Assembly (NCBI GenBank): GCA_902363395.1
Contig: CABIZZ010000001.1
Coordinates: 682,001 to 746,000, forward strand
From: Streptococcaceae bacterium
GTDB taxonomy: Bacteria > Bacillota > Bacilli > Lactobacillales > Streptococcaceae
DNA length: 64,000 bases
Direction: 5' to 3'
The first letter of the stretch is position 1; every line of letters begins with the position of its first letter. Below the pieces are notes generated by a model that made no database searches, had not been told where the DNA came from, and was given only the letters and a program-made list of their open reading frames with translations. Positions 46,319-55,374 of the stretch are shown here, one piece after another. Made by a program: the position numbers and the translations under genes.

Positions 46319-47414
46319 ATGGATATTTCAGAAATCCGTCAGAAAATTGACGCGAATCGTGAAAAATTAGCTTCTTTCAGGGGGTCTCTTTGACTTAGAG
46401 GGTCTGGAAGAAGAAATTGCTATTTTGGAAAACAAAATGACAGAACCTGATTTTTGGGATGATAATATTGCGGCGCAAAAAACGTCCCAGGAATTGAATG
46501 AGTTGAAACAAACTTATGAGAATTTCCATCAAATGACAGACTTGTTTGATGAATCCGAAATCCTTCTTGAGTTTCTCTCAGAAGATGAATCCGTTCACGA
46601 AGAGCTAGAAGAGAAGTTGATAGAGTTGGATAAGATGATGACCAGTTATGAGATGACGCTTCTCTTATCAGAACCCTATGATAATAATAATGCAATCTTG
46701 GAAATCCATCCGGGATCTGGTGGTACTGAGGCTCAGGACTGGGGAGATATGCTTCTTCGGATGTATACCCGCTTCGGAAATGCTCATGGCTTCAAGGTGG
46801 AAGTCTTGGACTACCAGGCAGGAGACGAGGCTGGGATTAAATCCGTTACCTTGTCTTTTGAAGGACCGCATGCCTATGGCTTGTTGAAATCTGAAATGGG
46901 CGTTCACCGTTTGGTACGGATCTCGCCATTCGACTCAGCTAAACGTCGCCATACTTCCTTCACATCAGTTGAAGTCATGCCAGAATTGGATGATACCATT
47001 GAAGTGGAAGTCCGAGATGATGATATCAAGATGGATACCTTCCGTTCGGGTGGAGCTGGTGGACAAAATGTCAACAAGGTTTCTACAGGTGTTCGTTTGA
47101 CTCACATCCCAACAGGGATTGTGGTTGCTTCGACGGTTGACCGGACTCAGTACGGAAACCGTGACCGTGCAATGAAAATGTTGCAGGCGAAACTTTATCA
47201 ATTGGAGCAAGAAAAGAAGGCAGCTGAAGTGGATTCCTTAAAGGGTGATAAAAAAGAAATCACCTGGGGAAGTCAGATTCGCTCTTACGTCTTTACACCA
47301 TATACCATGGTGAAGGATCACCGTACAAGCTATGAAGTGGCCCAAGTTGATAAAGTAATGGACGGAGATATTGATGGCTTTATTGATGCCTATTTAAAAT
47401 GGCGTCTCAATTAA
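46319..47414 (+). CDS. prfB: Peptide chain release factor 2, with programmed +1 frameshift
   Basis: RF2 releases finished proteins at UGA and UAA. Translation starts at 46319 and meets an in-frame TGA at codon 25 (46391-46393). The slip site is the classical AGGGGGTCTCTTTGAC: an internal Shine-Dalgarno AGGGGG, then CTT-TGA-C, where the ribosome slips +1 and reads GAC. The second frame runs from 46392 to 47414, giving about 364 residues. It contains the GGQ motif [16 protein letters not shown] (near residue 245) and the anticodon-like SPF motif in [16 protein letters not shown]. This is autoregulation: low RF2 allows more frameshifting. It is followed by ftsE and ftsX. Confidence 0.96.
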
Positions 47415-47456
47415 AGTCCTCCTTCTATATAAAATGTGGAAAGGAATTTTCAATAC

Positions 47457-48149
47457 ATGTCAATGATTGAAATGAAAGATGTTGTCAAAAAGTATGACAA
47501 CGGAACGACAGCTCTTCGAGGAGTGACCGTTCATATTGAACCAGGAGAATTTGCCTATATTGTAGGACCTTCTGGTGCAGGTAAATCAACCTTTATTCGC
47601 TTGCTTTACCGTGAGGTGAAGCATGATAAAGGTAGCTTGAAAGTTGCTGGTTTTGATTTAGATAAAATCAAAAAACGCGATATTCCGATGTTGCGTCGGA
47701 ACGTTGGGGTAGTCTTCCAAGACTACAAATTGCTTCCTAAAAAGACCGTTTATGAAAATATTGCCTACGCAATGGAAGTAATCGGAGAGCGTCGTCGCAA
47801 CATTAAAAAACGCGTTATGGAAGTTTTAGACCTTGTTGGTTTGAAACACAAGGTTCGTTCATTCCCAAATGAGCTTTCAGGTGGTGAGCAACAACGGATC
47901 GCTATCGCGCGTGCCATCGTCAACAATCCTAAAGTATTGATTGCGGACGAACCAACAGGGAACTTGGACCCAGATAACTCTTGGGAAATTATGAACCTCT
48001 TAGAGCGAATTAATTTGCAAGGTACCACTGTTTTGATGGCGACTCATAATAGCCAAATTGTAAATACACTTCGTCACCGTGTTATCGCCATTGAAAATGG
48101 CCGTGTTGTACGGGATGAAGCGGAAGGAGAGTACGGATACGATGATTAG
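47457..48149 (+). CDS. ftsE: Cell division ATP-binding protein FtsE
   Basis: FtsE is the ATPase of the FtsEX complex, which in streptococci activates the peptidoglycan hydrolase PcsB at the septum. The 230-residue protein has Walker A GPSGAGKSTFIRLLYRE (near residue 37), Q-loop VVFQDYKLLPKKTVYEN, signature LSGGEQQRIAIARAI, Walker B VLIADEPTGNLDP and the H-loop MATHN. ATG 47457 is chosen because GAAAGGA lies about eight bases upstream; an earlier in-frame ATG overlaps that site. It overlaps ftsX by eight bases. Confidence 0.96.
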   Translation: MSMIEMKDVVKKYDNGTTALRGVTVHIEPGEFAYIVGPSGAGKSTFIRLLYREVKHDKGSLKVAGFDLDKIKKRDIPMLRRNVGVVFQDYKLLPKKTVYENIAYAMEVIGERRRNIKKRVMEVLDLVGLKHKVRSFPNELSGGEQQRIAIARAIVNNPKVLIADEPTGNLDPDNSWEIMNLLERINLQGTTVLMATHNSQIVNTLRHRVIAIENGRVVRDEAEGEYGYDD

Positions 48150-49068
48150 AAGATTTTTCCGCCATCTCATTGAATCATTTAAAAGTTTAAAACGGAATGG
48201 CTGGATGACCATTGCTGCGGTTAGTTCGGTGATGATTACACTTGGACTTGTAGCGATTTTTGCCTCAGTTATTGCGAATACGATCAAGCTATCAGATGAT
48301 ATTCAAAATAGTGTACGGATTGTTGTCTATATGCGTAAGGATATCCAAGATCAAAGCCAGCAGATTGAAAAAGAAGGCCAGATGGTTGATAATGAGGACT
48401 ACAAGAAAGTCTATAATGCGTTGACAGCCATGAAGAATGTTGATAAAGTTGAGTTCTCCAGCAAGGAAGAACAATATGAAAACTTGATCAAGACTGCCGG
48501 TAACAACTGGAAAATTTTTGACGGGGATGCCAACCCACTCTATGATGCCTATTTTGTAGAGACCACGGCTCCTAAATATGTGAAAGAAGTTTCCAAGGCC
48601 GCTAAGAAAATTGAAGGGGTGTCTGAAGTAAAAGATGGGGGAGTTGATACTCAACGTCTCTTTGCTCTCGGGAACTTCATCCGTATTTGGGGCTTGATTG
48701 GTGCTGGTTTACTTATCTTTATCGCGGTCTTCTTGATTTCTAATACGATTCGGATTACCATTATTTCACGAAGTCGAGAAATCAAGATTATGCGTCTGGT
48801 AGGTGCTAAGAGTGGCTATATTCGTGCTCCATTCCTTCTGGAAGGTGCTTGGATTGGCTTGATTGGTGCAATTCCACCAGCTCTCTTGCTTTATTATGTC
48901 TATAATATTGTCTACAAGTCTATGTACAATACCCTACAAGATCAGAAATTGTTCTTATATAGTCCAAACCTTCTTGTTCCGATTATGGTCGGTGGTTTGT
49001 TTGGTCTCGGTATTTTAATTGGCGCGATTGGCTCATCTATTTCAATGAGACGTTTCTTGAAGATTTAA
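48142..49068 (+). CDS. ftsX: Cell division membrane protein FtsX
   Basis: FtsX is the membrane partner of FtsE and transmits ATP-driven changes to the extracellular hydrolase PcsB. The 308-residue protein begins MIRRFFRHLIESFKSLKRNG, has one N-terminal helix (residues 25-48), a large extracellular loop (about residues 50-170) and three C-terminal helices with SRSREIKIMRLVGA. The start at 48142 follows GGAGAG; the frame is open further upstream but within ftsE. A strong terminator follows. Confidence 0.96.
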   Translation: MIRRFFRHLIESFKSLKRNGWMTIAAVSSVMITLGLVAIFASVIANTIKLSDDIQNSVRIVVYMRKDIQDQSQQIEKEGQMVDNEDYKKVYNALTAMKNVDKVEFSSKEEQYENLIKTAGNNWKIFDGDANPLYDAYFVETTAPKYVKEVSKAAKKIEGVSEVKDGGVDTQRLFALGNFIRIWGLIGAGLLIFIAVFLISNTIRITIISRSREIKIMRLVGAKSGYIRAPFLLEGAWIGLIGAIPPALLLYYVYNIVYKSMYNTLQDQKLFLYSPNLLVPIMVGGLFGLGILIGAIGSSISMRRFLKI

Positions 49069-49076
49069 GATTATTC

Positions 49077-49108
49077 AAAAAAGGAAGTTCATCTGAACTT
49101 CCTTTTTT
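49077..49108. terminator. Bidirectional terminator between ftsX and the MBL-fold gene
   Basis: AAAAAAGGAAGTTC and GAACTTCCTTTTTT form a 14-bp stem around ATCT. The stop codon of the minus-strand gene (49107-49109) overlaps its right end. Confidence 0.9.
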
Positions 49109-49748
49109 ATCGGTTTCGAAAGAAGGGATTAAACATTTTTTCATGACCGATAGTGGTATCATTCCCATGTCCTGGGTATACTGCATAAGAGGATGGAAGA
49201 GTGAGCAATTGTGTCTCAATACTTTCAAGGAGTTGAGGCCCACTTCCTGTTGGCAAATCGGTCCGTCCAATAGTTTCTCGGAAAAGGGCATCTCCTGTCA
49301 AGACAAGGTGGTCATCAGGAAAGACCAAGGAGACCCCTCCGATGGAATGTCCTGGTGTATGAAGAACATAAAAATGGAAGTCCTTCAAATGATAATCTGT
49401 TCGGTAGTCAAAAAGTTCTTCGGCTGGCTGACAGACCACATCCATTAAATCAGAATGGCGGTCTAAACCGGAAAGATTGTCCACAGGACTTTGAAGCCAG
49501 GCTGCTTCATGAGCATCTACATAAACAGGTGGATGGCCATAAGATTCCCGCACCTTCTCTAAACTCATGATATGGTCGTAGTGGGTATGGGTGAGGAGAA
49601 TAGCAGCAATTGGTTTTGCGAGTTGATCGATGCGGCTGCGAATTTGTTCCCAGGCACTCCCGGGATCAACGACGAGAAGATAGTCCTCGTTTTCAAGCAA
49701 GTAGGTGTTTTCATAAGCAATGGGATTGACAATGCGATGGATTTTCAT
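49107..49748 (-). CDS. MBL-fold metallo-hydrolase (glyoxalase II-like)
   Basis: The 213-residue metallo-beta-lactamase-fold hydrolase has the metal motif LLTHTHYDHIMS (near residue 55), LHTPGHSIGGVSLVF (near residue 132), LTGDALFRETIGRTDLP (near residue 150) and YPGHGNDTTIGHE (near residue 195). This is the GloB-like group that often hydrolyses thioesters such as lactoylglutathione; the substrate here is not known. Ribosome-binding site AAAGGAG is clear. It is monocistronic and converges on ftsX. Confidence 0.88.
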   Translation of the reverse strand: MKIHRIVNPIAYENTYLLENEDYLLVVDPGSAWEQIRSRIDQLAKPIAAILLTHTHYDHIMSLEKVRESYGHPPVYVDAHEAAWLQSPVDNLSGLDRHSDLMDVVCQPAEELFDYRTDYHLKDFHFYVLHTPGHSIGGVSLVFPDDHLVLTGDALFRETIGRTDLPTGSGPQLLESIETQLLTLPSSYAVYPGHGNDTTIGHEKMFNPFFRNR

Positions 49749-49887
49749 AAGAGCTCCTTTCTCTATTAGTCTATCAAAAATATTGTAAAATAGCTGACTA
49801 AAACGCCTCTAGAAACCGAAGAATCGTCCCTTGGCTGGATTTGGCCCCTTCAATGTCATAAAATACCAAGCAAAGCGACTCGGAAAA

Positions 49888-49896
49888 TGATATAAT
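49888..49896 (+). promoter_or_regulatory. Promoter of dinG, near-leaderless arrangement
   Basis: TGATATAAT ends ten bases before the ATG at 49907, with no Shine-Dalgarno sequence between. The leader can be only about three or four bases long. Confidence 0.6.
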
Positions 49897-49906
49897 TTTA
49901 AGTGCT

Positions 49907-52366
49907 ATGACGACGAATGTTAAAAGAAAATATGCTGTCGTGGACCTGGAAGCGACCAGTGCAAGCAGCAATGCAAAAATTATTCAAATCGGGATTGTCA
50001 TCATTCAAGATGGGCAGATTGTAGAGACCTATGAGACTGATGTCAATCCGCATGAGGAATTAGACGAACATATTCGCCAACTGACTGGGATTACCAATTC
50101 GCAATTAAAGAAGGCCCCTGACTTTTCACAGGTGGCCAGACAAGTTTACGAACTGATTGAAGATGCTGTCTTTGTGGCTCATAATGTCAAATTTGATGCC
50201 AATCTCTTGGCAGAATCATTGTTTTGGGAAGGCTTTGAGCTCATAACCCCCCGCGTCGATACGGTTGAATTGGCCCAAGTCTTTTTCCCAACCCTAGAAA
50301 GATACAATTTAAGTAACCTGTGTGAAGAATTGGCGATTCCTCTAGACCATGCCCACTCAGCTATCTCAGATGCGCAAGCAACCGCCCAGCTATTTCTTAA
50401 GCTTCGTGAAACGATTGCTTCCTTACCAAGAGAATTAGTTGAAACTTTGCTGTCATTTTCTGATAATCTGATTTACGAGTCGAGGCTCTTGATAGAGGAT
50501 GCATTCGAGGATGCGGGAGCTTTTCATAAAGAGGACTTGACATCTCACCATGGGATTTTTCTTCGGAAGCCTCTGATCAAAAGAGATGCCAAGAATTTTT
50601 CTAATCAGTTTGCTATTAATATCCAGTTAATGGGCATGGACCCCCGTCCCTTGCAGCAAGAGTTTGCCCAATCGATTGAAGAAAGTATTCAGTCTTCAAG
50701 AGAAGTAGCAACCTTTGTAGAGGGACCTACTGGGATTGGAAAAACCTATGGCTACCTCCTTCCCTTACTAGCGCATACAAGGGACCAGATTGTCGTCAGT
50801 GTTCCAACCAAGGTCTTGCAAGACCAAATCATGCAACAGGAAGCTAAGGTGATTGAGGACGTTTTTCAGACTTCTTTTCATAGCCTAAAAAGTCCTCAAA
50901 ATTATTTAAAACTGGATGAGTTCTTTCGAATCTTGCATGAACCAGAGGAAAATCGCCTCTGGAATCGGTTCAAAATGCAATTGCTAGTCTGGTTGACCCA
51001 AACAAGGACGGGTGATCTAAACGAAGTGGGACAGCTCCATCGTTACGGGAATTTTGTTCAACGAATCCGTCATGATGGGAAGCTATCAAAAAAATCTTTA
51101 TTTTACACAGAAGATTTTTGGCGTCTCGGTCAAGAAAAAGCCAAAATGAGTCGGGTCTTGCTCACCAATCATGCTTATTTATTGACTCGATTAGAGGATG
51201 ATCCTTCTCTAGTAGAAAATCGGACTCTAGTGGTGGATGAGGCACAAAAACTTTATTTTTCATTGGAGCAGTTTTCAAGGGCTTCCTTATCCTTATCGGA
51301 TTTCATGCTAGATCTGCAACGGGAGATAGAAATAGAAAAATCCTTGTTAAAACGACGGATCCTTGAAAGTCTCCAATTTGAATTGAATGCTCTACTCAAA
51401 CATCTTGAATCGGGTAGCAGAAAGGTCGAACTAACACCGGAACAGGTTAAAAAAATTCGCCAGGATTTATCTGAACTAGATAATCCAATCTTGGCTGCAA
51501 TAAAAACGGTCTTTGATCCTCGTTTTCAAATTTTTTGGATTGATCGTACACAAGAGGATCAGCATCCGATGATTCGCTTGCAGTCTGGAAGAGAGGGCTT
51601 GGTTTCTCTTCAAGACTTTATTCCAACAACTACCAGACTTCTCTTGGTCTCAGCTACCTTATCCATTAGTAAAAAGGTCAATCTAGCCTCGATTTTAGGA
51701 ATTGAGAATTACCAATTCATTGGGAAAGAACTGTCCTATCATCAAGGGCAAACCATCTTCATCGATCGAGAATTTCCTGATTTGACCAATTTGACGCAAG
51801 AGGAATTAGCTGGCTCTTTAGCAAGTTATTTGGATGATCTAGCAACTACTGGCTTGCCTCTCTTTGCCTTGTTCACTTCCAAGGACTTGCTTTTAGCAAC
51901 TTCTCAGCTGATGACAGTGGGTCATCTGGCTCAGTATAAGAATGGTGAAGCAGCAACTATTAAACGCCGATTTGATAGAGGGGAAGCTTCCGTCCTTTTA
52001 GGATCCGGTAGTTTTTGGGAAGGGGTCGATTTTGCCCAGCAAGCAAAAATCATTCAAGTCATTCCTCGCATTCCTTTTGATAATCCAAGTGATTTCTTCG
52101 TGCAAAAACTTCACGAAACCTTGCGTTTAGAAGGGAAAAATCCCTTCTATGATTATAGTTTGCCACTAGCTATCTTACGCTTGAAGCAGGCTCTTGGACG
52201 ATCGAGTCGTTCGAGCGAGCAAGAATCTCTGGTCATTTTATTAGATCAACGCTTACTAAATCGCCAATATGGCTCGCAGATTCAAGACAGTTTAGAGAAA
52301 ATAGCTCCTCTTGTCATTGCTAAGACAGGAGAAGTAAAAGAAGTTGTTGAACAATTTAGGAGTTAA
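49907..52366 (+). CDS. dinG: DinG-family helicase with N-terminal DEDDh exonuclease domain
   Basis: The 819-residue protein fuses an epsilon-like 3'-5' exonuclease domain (residues 8-180, motifs VDLEATSASSN, FVAHNVKFDANLL, HSAISDAQAT) to an XPD/DinG-type superfamily 2 helicase. The helicase has Walker A EGPTGIGKTYGYLLP near residue 270, LVVDEAQKLYF in place of DEAH, VSATLS, GSGSFWEGVDF and QALGRSSRSSEQ. This is the Gram-positive form of DinG; it lacks an obvious four-cysteine iron-sulfur cluster. In Staphylococcus the helicase activity is reported lost while the exonuclease works. The role is DNA repair. The next gene starts two bases after the stop. Confidence 0.92.
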   Translation: MTTNVKRKYAVVDLEATSASSNAKIIQIGIVIIQDGQIVETYETDVNPHEELDEHIRQLTGITNSQLKKAPDFSQVARQVYELIEDAVFVAHNVKFDANLLAESLFWEGFELITPRVDTVELAQVFFPTLERYNLSNLCEELAIPLDHAHSAISDAQATAQLFLKLRETIASLPRELVETLLSFSDNLIYESRLLIEDAFEDAGAFHKEDLTSHHGIFLRKPLIKRDAKNFSNQFAINIQLMGMDPRPLQQEFAQSIEESIQSSREVATFVEGPTGIGKTYGYLLPLLAHTRDQIVVSVPTKVLQDQIMQQEAKVIEDVFQTSFHSLKSPQNYLKLDEFFRILHEPEENRLWNRFKMQLLVWLTQTRTGDLNEVGQLHRYGNFVQRIRHDGKLSKKSLFYTEDFWRLGQEKAKMSRVLLTNHAYLLTRLEDDPSLVENRTLVVDEAQKLYFSLEQFSRASLSLSDFMLDLQREIEIEKSLLKRRILESLQFELNALLKHLESGSRKVELTPEQVKKIRQDLSELDNPILAAIKTVFDPRFQIFWIDRTQEDQHPMIRLQSGREGLVSLQDFIPTTTRLLLVSATLSISKKVNLASILGIENYQFIGKELSYHQGQTIFIDREFPDLTNLTQEELAGSLASYLDDLATTGLPLFALFTSKDLLLATSQLMTVGHLAQYKNGEAATIKRRFDRGEASVLLGSGSFWEGVDFAQQAKIIQVIPRIPFDNPSDFFVQKLHETLRLEGKNPFYDYSLPLAILRLKQALGRSSRSSEQESLVILLDQRLLNRQYGSQIQDSLEKIAPLVIAKTGEVKEVVEQFRS

Positions 52367-52367
52367 C

Positions 52368-53375
52368 ATGAATCAAAAAACCAATGGAACTCAGTATGTC
52401 CCCGGTATCCTAATAGCAGCTTTCACAGCAGGACTATCTATGGTGTTAGGAAAAGCAGTTCCTATCCTTGGCTCTAGTCTCTTTGCTATCCTATGTGGGA
52501 TCCTCTTGAATGCTAGTCAACTATTGCCTCAAAATAGCAGGCCGGGACTAGCCTATTCAGGGAAAAAACTCTTGCAATATTCCATTATCTTGATGGGCTT
52601 TACCTTGTCCTTTCAAAAGGTGACCCAATTGGGCCTGTCTTCTTTGGTTATTAGTTTACCGACCATCAGTATTGCCTTTTTCTCTGCTTTTGCAATGGGC
52701 TACCTCTTAAAAGCTCCAAAGATCTTAACAGCCTTGGTTGGAATGGGGACAGCTATTTGTGGAGGGTCTGCAATCGCGGCAGCCTCTCCTGTCCTAGAAG
52801 CTGATGAAAATGACATTGCTCTGTCCATGTCGACCATCTTTTTCTTTAATATCCTAGCGGTTTTCCTCTTTCCTTTCTTTGGTCACCTCCTTGCTATGAC
52901 GGATCGGCAATTTGGTTTTTGGGCAGGAACAGCTATTAATGATACCTCATCTGTTGTAGCGGCTGCATTTTCCTATAGTAAAGCAGCGGGTGAAGTGGCT
53001 ACGGTTGTAAAGTTGACCCGAGCTCTGATGATTATTCCAATCTGTTTTGGGATGTTGGGACTAAAACTTCTAGGACGGTCGAAACAGGATCGAGAAGGCA
53101 AGCAAGTGGCATTGAGTAAAATTGTTCCTTGGTTTATTTTCTACTTCCTTTTGGCTTCTTTAGTGACGTCCTTTGGCTGGTTTCCAAGTTCTTGGATTCC
53201 CTTCTGTAAATGGTTGTCACAATATTTGATGGCCATGGCCTTGGTTGGCATTGGAAGTCAAGTGTCTATTCAGGCCTTCCGTAAGCAGGGGGTAGCTCCT
53301 CTCCTCATCGGCCTTGTGGCCTGGCTAGCTGTATCCATTTCTAGTTTGCTACTTCAACACGTTTTAGGAATCTAA
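52368..53375 (+). CDS. YeiH/UPF0324 family putative sulfate exporter-like membrane protein
   Basis: The 335-residue protein has about ten membrane segments. Motifs of the YeiH/UPF0324 family (PF03601) are seen: GLSMVLGKAVPILGSSLFAI (near residue 21), GLAYSGKKLLQYSIILMGF, GMGTAICGGSAIAAASPV and WAGTAINDTSSVVAAAF. Transport function is not proven. ATG 52368 is chosen because TTAGGAG lies seven or so bases before it and dinG ends two bases upstream; the frame is open 24 bases earlier inside dinG. Confidence 0.85.
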   Translation: MNQKTNGTQYVPGILIAAFTAGLSMVLGKAVPILGSSLFAILCGILLNASQLLPQNSRPGLAYSGKKLLQYSIILMGFTLSFQKVTQLGLSSLVISLPTISIAFFSAFAMGYLLKAPKILTALVGMGTAICGGSAIAAASPVLEADENDIALSMSTIFFFNILAVFLFPFFGHLLAMTDRQFGFWAGTAINDTSSVVAAAFSYSKAAGEVATVVKLTRALMIIPICFGMLGLKLLGRSKQDREGKQVALSKIVPWFIFYFLLASLVTSFGWFPSSWIPFCKWLSQYLMAMALVGIGSQVSIQAFRKQGVAPLLIGLVAWLAVSISSLLLQHVLGI

Positions 53376-53391
53376 ATGAAAGGGAGATGAA

Positions 53392-54636
53392 ATGAAGAGA
53401 CGTCAGTCTTTCAAACTTAGAGGAGATTTCTCCTTGATCACCACTGTTTTGTTATTATTAGCATTTGGTGTGGTGGCAGTCTACATTGCAGTTTCGAATG
53501 ATTATCCTGACTTGGTTTGGTCTATTTTAGGCCAACAGGTTGCCTGGATTGTTTTAGGATGTATGATTAGTTTTGTCGTTATGCTCTTTAATACAGAATT
53601 TTTATGGAAAGTAACGCCTTACTTGTATGTCTTTGGCTTGGTCTTAATGGTCTTGCCCCTTTATTTTTACAACCCAAACCTGGTTGCTTCGACCGGTTCT
53701 AAAAACTGGGTGGCCTACAAGGGGATCAGTCTTTTTCAGCCATCAGAGTTTATGAAAATTTCTTATATCTTGATGGTCTCTCGTGCGATTGTTCATTTTT
53801 TACGAAACAATAGGGAAGAAGATCGGACGCTAAAAAAAGACTTTTTTCTCATTCTCCAAATTGCTGCCTATACCATACCGGTCCTAGGGCTTCTAGCCTT
53901 TCAACATGATTTTGGAACCTCCTTGGTATTTATGGCTATCTTCTCAGGAGTAGTCCTTATTTCAGGGGTCTCTTGGAAAATCATTTTACCAGTCTTTTTG
54001 ACCCTCGCAGGTGGAATTGCTCTCTTTTTGGCTGTCTTTCTATCCGACGGTGGGCGGGCCTTTCTCCATCAAACTCTGGGGATGCCCACCTATCAGATGA
54101 ACCGCATTTTAGCCTGGTTGAATCCTTTTGATTATGCCCAAACCATGACCTTCCAACAGGCTCAGGGACAGCTGGCCATTGCCAGCGGTGGTCTATTGGG
54201 GCAAGGTTTTAATGTATCTAATCTGTTGATCCCGGTCAGGGAGAGTGATATGATTTTTACGGTCATCGCGGAAGATTTTGGATTTGTAGGAGGATTGGGA
54301 CTCCTTCTCTTATACATGTTTTTAGTCTATAAGATGTTGCGAATTACCCTGAAATCCAATAATCAATTTTATACCTATATTTCAACTGGTTTCATCATGA
54401 TGTTGGTCTTCCACATATTTGAGAATATTGGGGCGGTAACGGGGATCTTGCCTCTCACTGGAATTCCCTTGCCATTTATCTCACAAGGAGGATCCGCTAT
54501 TGTGAGTAACCTCATTGGGATTGGCTTATTGTTATCCATGAGCCATCAAAATAGGGTGAGTGAAGAACGGAAAAAAGAAAGTCGACTCTTGAGACAGAAA
54601 CAATTGAGTCGACTACACGAGAAAGGAATGATTTGA
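53392..54636 (+). CDS. rodA: SEDS peptidoglycan polymerase RodA
   Basis: This 414-residue SEDS-family glycosyltransferase is involved in peripheral (side-wall) peptidoglycan synthesis with a class B PBP. Membrane helices and motifs include KNWVAYKGISLFQPSEFMKI (near residue 103), FQHDFGTSLVF, QAQGQLAIASGGLLGQGF (near residue 256) and GIPLPFISQGGSAIVSNL (near residue 362). It is called RodA rather than FtsW from its place in the dinG-rodA-DJ1-HAD-gyrB-ezrA cluster known in pneumococcus; the sequence alone would leave that open. GAAAGGGAGATGAA is the ribosome-binding region. A DJ-1 family gene follows with one base between. Confidence 0.88.
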   Translation: MKRRQSFKLRGDFSLITTVLLLLAFGVVAVYIAVSNDYPDLVWSILGQQVAWIVLGCMISFVVMLFNTEFLWKVTPYLYVFGLVLMVLPLYFYNPNLVASTGSKNWVAYKGISLFQPSEFMKISYILMVSRAIVHFLRNNREEDRTLKKDFFLILQIAAYTIPVLGLLAFQHDFGTSLVFMAIFSGVVLISGVSWKIILPVFLTLAGGIALFLAVFLSDGGRAFLHQTLGMPTYQMNRILAWLNPFDYAQTMTFQQAQGQLAIASGGLLGQGFNVSNLLIPVRESDMIFTVIAEDFGFVGGLGLLLLYMFLVYKMLRITLKSNNQFYTYISTGFIMMLVFHIFENIGAVTGILPLTGIPLPFISQGGSAIVSNLIGIGLLLSMSHQNRVSEERKKESRLLRQKQLSRLHEKGMI

Positions 54637-54637
54637 T

Positions 54638-55195
54638 ATGACAAAAGTAGCAGTGATGTTAGCAAATGGTTTCGAGGAAATCGAAGCCTTGACTGTTGTC
54701 GATGTCTTGCGAAGAGCAGCAATCGAGTGTCAGATGGTTGGATTTGATCAAGAAGTGACAGGTTCCCATGGTATCACAGTAAAGGTAGATGAGGTCTGGT
54801 CCGGTTCGTTGGATCATTTTGATGGCATTGTCCTTCCAGGAGGGATGCCGGGAGCAGCAAATCTACGCGACCATGAGGGCTTAATCCAGTCTTTAAAAGA
54901 AGCCCATGAACAAGGAAAAAGTTTAGCAGCTATTTGTGCAGCTCCGATTGTATTGCATCGCGCTGGACTACTTGATGAAAAGCGCTATACCTGCTATGAT
55001 GGCTTTGAAAAAGAAATTGGAACAGAGCATTATGTGAAGGAAGCAGTGGTTCAGGATGATCACATTTTGACCAGTCGGGGTCCTGCAACAGCACTTGCGT
55101 TTTCCTATGCCCTGGTCAACCATTTTGGGGGAGACGCCACAGCATTGAGAGAAGGGATGCTCTATCAAGATGTTTTTGGAACATCGGCCCCTTAG
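54638..55195 (+). CDS. DJ-1/PfpI/YajL family protein
   Basis: The 185-residue DJ-1 superfamily protein has the glutamate near the N-terminus (ANGFEEIEALTVVDVLRRA), VLPGGMPGAANL, the nucleophilic cysteine in AAICAAPIVLHRAGLL (near residue 97) and SRGPATALAFSYALV. YajL-type members are linked to chaperone or deglycase activities and oxidative stress; the physiological reaction is disputed. It follows rodA with a one-base gap, so it is the last gene of dinG-yeiH-rodA-DJ1. Confidence 0.88.
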   Translation: MTKVAVMLANGFEEIEALTVVDVLRRAAIECQMVGFDQEVTGSHGITVKVDEVWSGSLDHFDGIVLPGGMPGAANLRDHEGLIQSLKEAHEQGKSLAAICAAPIVLHRAGLLDEKRYTCYDGFEKEIGTEHYVKEAVVQDDHILTSRGPATALAFSYALVNHFGGDATALREGMLYQDVFGTSAP

Positions 55196-55208
55196 TTGTT
55201 GAGAAGAA

Positions 55209-55245
55209 AAATGAAGGTAGGAAAATTCCTGTCTTCATTTTTTTA
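55209..55245 (+). terminator. Terminator after the DJ-1 gene
   Basis: ATGAAGGTAGG and CCTGTCTTCAT pair (55211-55221 with 55228-55238, two G-T pairs), followed by TTTTTTT. The rest of the gap to 55358 shows nothing else. Confidence 0.7.
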
Positions 55246-55358
55246 TAGGCTAGTTTTGTCAAAATATAAATGCTTTTTGAATGAAAGTAAAACAGGTGGT
55301 AGATGACTGTAAAAAAACCGTGAAAACATTGACTTTACAAGCAATTTTTTGAAAATTA

Positions 55359-55367
55359 TGGTATAAT
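55359..55367 (+). promoter_or_regulatory. Promoter of HAD-gyrB, leaderless arrangement
   Basis: TGGTATAAT ends seven bases before the ATG at 55375, with no Shine-Dalgarno sequence. The whole stretch from the -10 to the ATG is nearly identical to that of tex (TATAATTGAAGCTATGG versus TATAATAGAAGCTATGG). Confidence 0.7.
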
Positions 55368-55374
55368 TGAAGCT

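Noticed and set aside
46425..47414. prfB starting at the first ATG of the second frame (46425)
   Set aside because: The upstream 24 codons, ribosome-binding site and slip sequence fit the known programmed frameshift exactly, so the gene starts at 46319.
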